Assembly: GCA_032717465.1 (NCBI GenBank)
Contig: CM064697.1
Span: 7,286,533 to 7,350,532, forward strand
Length of the DNA: 64,000 nt
Source: Coenobita brevimanus
Lineage: Eukaryota > Arthropoda > Malacostraca > Decapoda > Coenobitidae
Reading direction: 5' to 3'
The position numbers and the translations under genes are program-made. The first letter of the stretch is position 1; every line of letters starts with the position of its first letter. Below, piece after piece: positions 58,200 through 64,000 of the stretch. The notes below the pieces were generated by a model that was not told the DNA's origin, made no database searches, and was given only the letters and a program-made list of their open reading frames with translations.

Positions 58200-59232
58200 T
58201 AAATAATGATGATAATGATGATGATAGTGGTGGTGGAGTTGGTAAGAGCAGAGGAGGAGAGGGTACGGAAGGGAGGCGTGAGAGAGGCGAGGAAGTAGTT
58301 GAAGAGGAGAGTTAAGGGGGAAAAAAATATGGAGAAAAGGATGCCAGCATGACGAGGAGGGGAGAGTGAAGGCGGGAGGGGGAGTTAAAGGAGAGAGGAG
58401 GAATGAGGTAAGGTATATGAAGGGAAGCATAGGACACAAGATGAGGGAGGTGATGGAAGGAGGATGAGGGAGGTGAAGGAGGAAAGGATGAGGGATGTAA
58501 GGGAGAGAGTGTCTGAGATATGAGGGAGACAGGGATTTAGATGGCATGCATACAAGGATGAGGGAGGCAAATGAGAAAGGTTGAAGGAGGCGGTTCATAA
58601 ATAAGGGTATAAGAAACATGAATGATATAGGTAAAGAAAAGGTGAAGAAAGAGGAGAAAGAAGGAAGTGGAAGTGTGTGAAGGGAAGACGGAGGAATCAG
58701 TATGAGAAAAATAAATGACCGAGTGCGAAGAGATGAATGAGGAAGAGGATGGGAAAGGAATTTAAAGGAGAACGTGAAAGAATAGCGAGAGGGAAAAGAA
58801 ATAAGTGACATGGATGAGAGGCCAGATGGGAAACTATGGGATCTATATGAACGGGAGGAAAGAAAAATGCAACAAGTGAAGGAAGGGAATGGTATAAGGA
58901 AGGGGAAGGGAACGGAAAGAAGGAAACGGAGAGGAAATGGAAAATAAATGGAAGTCAGAGGAAATGAGTGAAAAGGAAGGAAAGGGGAGGAAAAAAGACG
59001 AACGAAAAGAAAGTAGTGTTGAGAATAAACTGGTATGAGGATAAAGCATTAGGGAATTAAAAACATAAGGACTAGATTGTAAATAAAGAAGGGTTAACAG
59101 AGAAACTATTCATGAGAAACCTGAAGGAAGGTGGATAAAAGAAGCAAAGGATAAAAAGGGAGGGGAGAAAAGGAAAAAGAAAAAACTGGAGACTATACTG
59201 GGAGCGGGTTGATGTATTTCAGTGAGAGAATG

Positions 59233-59287
<55 letters not shown>

Positions 59288-60219
59288 CGGGATGAAATAA
59301 TCAAATAAAAAAAAGCACTGTGAGCAAGGTGGCAGTACTAATAATTTGGAGAAAGGAGTAACTAAGAAAAAAAAAAAAGAAAAGGGGGGGGAAGGAAAAG
59401 AACAGAGGAAGCAACTGAGGATACTAAAACACTTGGAAAAGGGAAGAGGTTAGTTATTTCAGTATGGTGACGCGGTAAAATGGGAAAAAAATGAAAAAAG
59501 AGGAAGGCATATCAAGCACACACTGTAGGTTCATTCACGGGGAGAAAGGAAGGCCAGAAAAAAAAAAAAAAAGGTGAGGAAGAAAGGTAACGAGAAAATG
59601 AAAAAGGAAGAGAGCGCTGGGAGAGGAAAGGTGAGGGAATGCATGATGAACGGATCTGAGGGAAAAACAAAAAAAGAGTAAGCAGAGACTTCTAAGAATT
59701 ATTTAGATGAGGAAGTACTAGTGAGAAGAGAAGGGGAGGGAAGAGACGGGGGAGGGGAAGAGAGGGGGGAAGGATGAGATGAGTACATAGGTCTATTACT
59801 GACAGGAGGAGAAAACAGGAAAAAAGAGTGAAAAGGAAAGGAAAGATGAAGTACAACGACAGAAGAGAAAAAAGAAAGGAAATGGAAAAAACGAACAACA
59901 GGTCACAGGAGGGGACCAATGGAACGAAAAAATGAGGAGAAAAGATATGAAGATGGGGAAGTACTGGTGACAAATGGAGAGGTGAGAAAATGAAGACAAA
60001 GGAGATTAGGAACTTAAAAAAAAAAAAAAAAAAAAAAAAAGGATGATATGAAGAAGTACTAGTGATAAAGAAAAAATAAAAGGAGGAAAGCATAAGAGGT
60101 ATGAAGTACAAGTAGTAAAAAAAAAAAAAGATACAGAAGAAAAAGATACGAGATGAGGAAAACTAGATTTAAAAAAAAAGAAATAGAAAAAAAAGTATGA
60201 GAGACATGAGGAACTACTA

Positions 60220-60250
<31 letters not shown>

Positions 60251-60540
60251 GGAGAAAGAGAATAGGAGGGGAAGAGGTTAAGAATGATGAGGAAATACCA
60301 GTAACATGAGAGGAAAAAAATAATAATAAATAAAGAGAAAAGACTAAGAAAGACAAGGAAATGTGGAGTGTACTGTGTGAGGCTGAGGTACGTCATCATT
60401 AACCACCAGATTAAAAACAAAATAAGAGGAGAAAAGAAAAAAAAAAAAAAACGACGAGGAAGTACAAGTAACATATGAAAAAAATAAAAAAAAATAAAGA
60501 AAAAAGAATATGAAAGACAAAGAAATGAGGGGTGTACTGT
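58200..60540. repeat. 2.3-kb purine-rich domain with poly-A runs
   Basis: A/G-dominated plus strand. Between 58400 and 58570 AGGATGAGGGAGGTGAAGG phrases recur. From about 59700 to 60570 a unit with GATGAGGAAGTACTAGTGA followed by poly-A recurs at least eight times (59707, 59957, 60051, 60105, 60205, 60289 and 60456). A 53-bp block with GTGTACTGTG and GTCATCATTAA occurs at 60348 and 60514. Poly-A runs of 25 lie at 60016-60040 and 60226-60250. No gene. Confidence 0.7.
59234..59284. repeat. (AC)25 microsatellite
   Basis: Pure AC over 51 bp. Confidence 0.95.
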
Positions 60541-60882
60541 GGGAGGCGGAGGTACTTCATCATTAAGAACTCATTTTTTCCTCATAAATCTGCGGGGTCG
60601 AGCCTGCCTCCTCCCGCTACATAATTTCTCATTCCGGAGAAAAATAGAAATTCCCCCGAGTAATCTTTCCCCTGATAGTTATGCTCATTCTCCCTAAATA
60701 TATATAAAGGAAAAGCCCGGTAACCCTAGTCTTATTTCGTCCCACTTTTAATAGCTTCATTTTTGTCCAATCGTCTTATCTCGCTGTTAGAGGAAGTAGT
60801 AAGTGATGGTCTAATCCTAACTCTTTAATGATGTTTTATTTTTGCTCGATAACGTCTTCACGTACTTAGTCAAGAATATTCT

Positions 60883-60906
60883 TCTCTCTCTCTCTCTCTC
60901 TCTCTC
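60883..60906. repeat. (TC)12 microsatellite
   Basis: Pure TC over 24 bp. Confidence 0.92.
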
Positions 60907-60984
60907 CCGTATATTCTCGTTTATACATTCCCAACTTTCTCACCACTTCTTTATCCACTTCTGCTGAGTAATTTTTCACATCAT

Positions 60985-61042
60985 CACCACACCACTACCA
61001 CAATCATCATCATCACCACCATCATCATAATCATCGTCATCC
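60985..61042. repeat. (ATC/ACC)n degenerate microsatellite
   Basis: ATC, ACC and TCG trinucleotides mixed over about 58 bp. Confidence 0.8.
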
Positions 61043-61049
61043 CCTTCTC

Positions 61050-62710
61050 CAGGTGACCTCGCTACTCTCGACACTGGACACCACCACATTTTTTTTTTTT
61101 TCACTCCTCTCCTCTCCCCTCGTCAGTTTCCATCCACCTATTTTATCTGCTCTTCCTCCACTCTGTTTCTTTACTTCACTGTTTCCTTCCTTTATTGCTA
61201 TCCTCCATCAGTGTTTCTTCTCACTGTTCCTCTCACTGTTATTCATCCTCTCTGTTTCCTCTCACTGCCCGTCTGTTTCTTCTAATATTTTACTCCTTCA
61301 CTCTTATTTTCCTCTCACTGTCTCTCTTTTTCTTCTCATGCTTTATTCCTTCTCTCTATTTCTTTTCAACATTGCATCGTTCATTCTCATGTTTCACTCT
61401 TGCACTCTCTCTCCCCTCACTGTCCCTCTCTTCGACTCATTTTCTCTGTATCCTCTCCTTCACTTCTGTTTCTTCCTACTATGTTGCTCCCTCAAATCCT
61501 TCTCACGGTTTCACCTTCTTCGTTATACTTTTCTTATTCTCCTCTTCCCCATATGTCTCAGCTTCTTTTCTCCCTTAATCCTCCCCTTCAGTGTATCTTT
61601 TCACTCTTCCTCTCTTATTCTCCAATATCTATTCACACCATTATCATATCAGGTTTTGCTCCTTCCATCCTTTACCTATCAGCCTTTTCCCCTCTACAGA
61701 GTCTGCAATTCCCCCTCTCCTCTCGTGAATGTTCTTATCCTACTCTACTCTCCCCTCTCCTCATTTTATTCTCTTTCTCCTTGCGTCTCCCCTATTCTAT
61801 TTCTTTTGTTCTCCCCTTCCCTCCTTTACTCTTCGTTTCTCTCTCTTTAACCCCCACAGTCTCCCTCTTCTGTTTCATATCTCACCTTTCCCCTTGTATC
61901 TTTCCCCGTTTGCAATCCCTTCTCTCTCTTCCCCCCCCCCCTTTACACTCTTTTCTCTCTCTTTCATCCACTCCCCTCCCCTCCCCTTTCCCTCTTTTGT
62001 TCTCCATTTCCCCTCTCATCCCTACTTGTCCCTCACATCTGTGCCTTTTACTCTCACCCCTTTCCTCTCTTATCAACCCCTCTTTTCCTCCCATTTCTCC
62101 CCTTTTCTCATTTCTCCCCTCCCACTTCTATACCTTCTCGTCTCGACATTCCTTTCACTCCTTTACCTCTTTCGCTTCCCTCCATTTACTTTCTCATCTC
62201 TCCCCTTTCCTCTTCATCTCTCCTATTAAGTACTCATCTCTCGTTTACTCGTCTTACTTCTCCTCTTTTTCCCCTGATCTTTCACCATAACTCTCCATTT
62301 TTCCCCACTACTCTCATGTCACCCTTACTCGTCTCATGTCTCCCTTCTCATCATCTCTCCCCTCTTCTCTCTCCCTTAGGCCTCTCGCGTGTCCCATCTC
62401 ATGTCTCCCCTCTAATTTATCACTTACCTCACTCCTCTCGCCCTTTTCCTTCTCATCTCCTCCTTCTACCCTCTTATATCTCCCCTCTACCATCTCATTT
62501 CTCTCCTTACCCATACATTTCTCTTTTACCCCTCTCATCTCCCCCTTACCCTTCTCGCCTCTCTCTTACCCCCTTCACATCTCCCCTCTACCTTCTCACG
62601 TTTCCCTCTATCTTCTCATCTCTCCCTTACCCCTCTCATCTCCCCCCTCTGCCCTCTCACGTCTCCCCTCTCCCCTCTCATCTCTCCCCTTTCCCATCAT
62701 CAGAGCCAAT
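61050..62710. repeat. 1.65-kb pyrimidine-rich domain
   Basis: The plus strand is overwhelmingly C and T. TTCTCACTGTTCCTCTC-like phrases recur near 61190-61480, and CTCATCTCTCCCCTTACCC-like phrases from 62290 to 62700 at about 25-30-bp spacing. It contains the longest open frame of the window (296 residues) plus others of 265, 217 and 166. All are Ser/Leu/Phe/Pro-rich on one strand and lack Gly, Asp, Glu and Lys, as expected from composition alone. Confidence 0.75.
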
Positions 62711-62749
62711 CGATCCTCCCTCTGATGCCTTGACACGAGGGAGCCCTAA

Positions 62750-63371
62750 ATGGAACCAGGCGTACCTTGAATGTTGCACGAGTTGTGGTGGATCATCTTA
62801 CAGTCTTGCCAAACGAGGGGAGAAAGAGGGAAGGGGAGGGGAGGAATGGGAGAAAGGGAGAGGGAAGGGGAAAAGAAGAGGAGCAAAGAGAAAAGGAGGG
62901 GAGAAGGGGAGGAGAGAAAAGGGGAAAGGGAGGAAGAGGAGAAATAGGAGAAACTGGAAGAAAAAATGACATGGCTGGAGGAGTGAATGGGAGAAATGAC
63001 GAAAGAAAAATATATGAAAATGGAAATGGAAGAAAAATCAGTGTAGCACGCGCCGTCATGGATCATCTTACAGTCATGCCAAAGGAAGGGAGAATGGGGG
63101 GAAAGGGAAGAAGAGAAACAGGAGCAACTGGACAAAGCTGACATCGCTGGAAGAGTGAATGAGAGTTAAGACTATGCAAAATGTAAGAAAGTGGAAAAGG
63201 AAGGAAGAACAATGTTGAATATATTGTAGCATATCATCTTACATTCTTGTCAGACACGGGAGAAAGAGGGAAAGGGAGGGGGAAGAGAATTGGAGATGGC
63301 AGTGTAAATGCAAGGAAGGACTGTGACGGATGGAAACGTGCTCGCGCGCACACGCACACACGTAGAGCTGA

Positions 63372-63428
<57 letters not shown>

Positions 63429-63625
63429 ATCGTACGAGCTGAGGGAGAACATCTTACAATCTTGGCAAAGGAGGGGAAATAAGAGAATGGAGGAAGAGGT
63501 GAAATGAGGGGCGGGGGAACGGACAAACGAAACGAAACAGATGAGAATGAGTGGATATGGGAAAAACTGCAGGAATTGTGGACTGCAATAAATTTCTGGC
63601 AAAGGAAGAGAAATGAAGGAGCGAC
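62750..63625. repeat. Degenerate 150-270-bp repeat in purine-rich DNA
   Basis: A phrase combining GGATCATCTTACAGTC, a TTGCCAAA-like block and GGGGAGAAAGAGGG recurs near 62790, 63059, 63231, 63447 and (weaker) 63575. A second shared block with GCTGGAGGAGTGAATG or GCTGGAAGAGTGAATG occurs at 62972 and 63146. A (CA)n tract has arisen inside the fourth unit. Confidence 0.65.
63373..63425. repeat. (CA)26 microsatellite
   Basis: Pure CA over about 53 bp. Confidence 0.95.
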
Positions 63626-63869
63626 GAAGATATATAACGGAATCATCATCATAATCATCATCATTACTTCAATCCTACTGGCATTAGTATGAAGTGGTAG
63701 CATCCAGTCACATAAATCAAGGCAAAGCAAACACAAAATTATCATCACAGTTTCCAGCAAAAGTGAGTCACATCCCCATTCACTCATCACTCAAACTTTC
63801 GAAATGTGGGAAACTGGAAAAGAACATTTGTTGCGAACAATGGAATAGTGAACTATTGAAGGGAATGAG

Positions 63870-63945
63870 AAAAAAAGACAGACAGACAGAAAGAAAGAAA
63901 AACAAAGACACAGACAGACAAACAAACAAGGAAAGAAAGAAAAAG
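63870..63945. repeat. (GACA/GAAA)n degenerate microsatellite
   Basis: Interleaved GACA, GAAA and CAAA tetranucleotides close to the window end. Confidence 0.8.
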
Positions 63946-64000
63946 AAAAAATGGAAATGGAAAACTTAAAAAAATATATAAAAAAATATAATGGTGGGGA

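Noticed and set aside
61400..62290. 296-residue open frame, the longest in the window
   Set aside because: It is built almost only of Ser, Leu, Phe, Pro and Tyr because the strand is C/T-only. Neighbouring frames on the same strand are equally open. No domain or start context.

Overview
The window looks like non-coding DNA from a large, repeat-rich invertebrate genome. My best guess is a decapod crustacean, possibly a crab. That rests on the texture of the sequence: very long pure (TG)n, (CT)n and (TA)n tracts, dozens of minisatellites, and several short non-autonomous transposon families with no transposase nearby. No sequence match supports the assignment. I found no bona fide protein-coding gene, rRNA or functional tRNA gene. 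Nearly all long open frames are translations of microsatellites or of strand-biased purine/pyrimidine tracts. Layout: 0-18 kb is a mosaic of microsatellites (dinucleotide tracts up to 174 bp), purine-only or pyrimidine-only stretches, and minisatellites with 42-, 31- and 37-bp units. 18-31 kb has more pyrimidine-rich DNA, three MITE-like elements, 76-, 64- and 31-bp arrays, and two loci sharing one 22-bp minisatellite. On the minus strand at about 20.0-20.1 kb lies a long pyrimidine tract joined to CAG|GTAAGT, with a 59-bp exon-like segment and a second donor after it. 31-35 kb is mostly single-copy AT-rich DNA followed by a purine-rich block. 35.4-56 kb is dominated by a degenerate foldback MITE family flanked by TTAA; in places it has been amplified into satellite-like arrays (36.1-36.8, 38.6-40.4, 53.8-54.0 kb). 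This part also holds a TAA-flanked MITE next to a tRNA-derived SINE (44.4-44.8 kb), a second SINE copy (55.2 kb) and a GC-rich patch with two antioxidant-response-type motifs (46.6 kb). 50-52.4 kb and 56-64 kb are again long strand-biased tracts with abrupt purine/pyrimidine switches. How it fits together: the simplest reading is a long intron or intergenic region. If the splice-like element at 20.1 kb is real, the window lies inside a very long intron of a minus-strand gene that may be removed in steps (recursive splicing). The rest is the product of microsatellite slippage, minisatellite expansion and MITE/SINE insertion. About 2.4 kb is dinucleotide-type microsatellite, summing the coordinates listed here.
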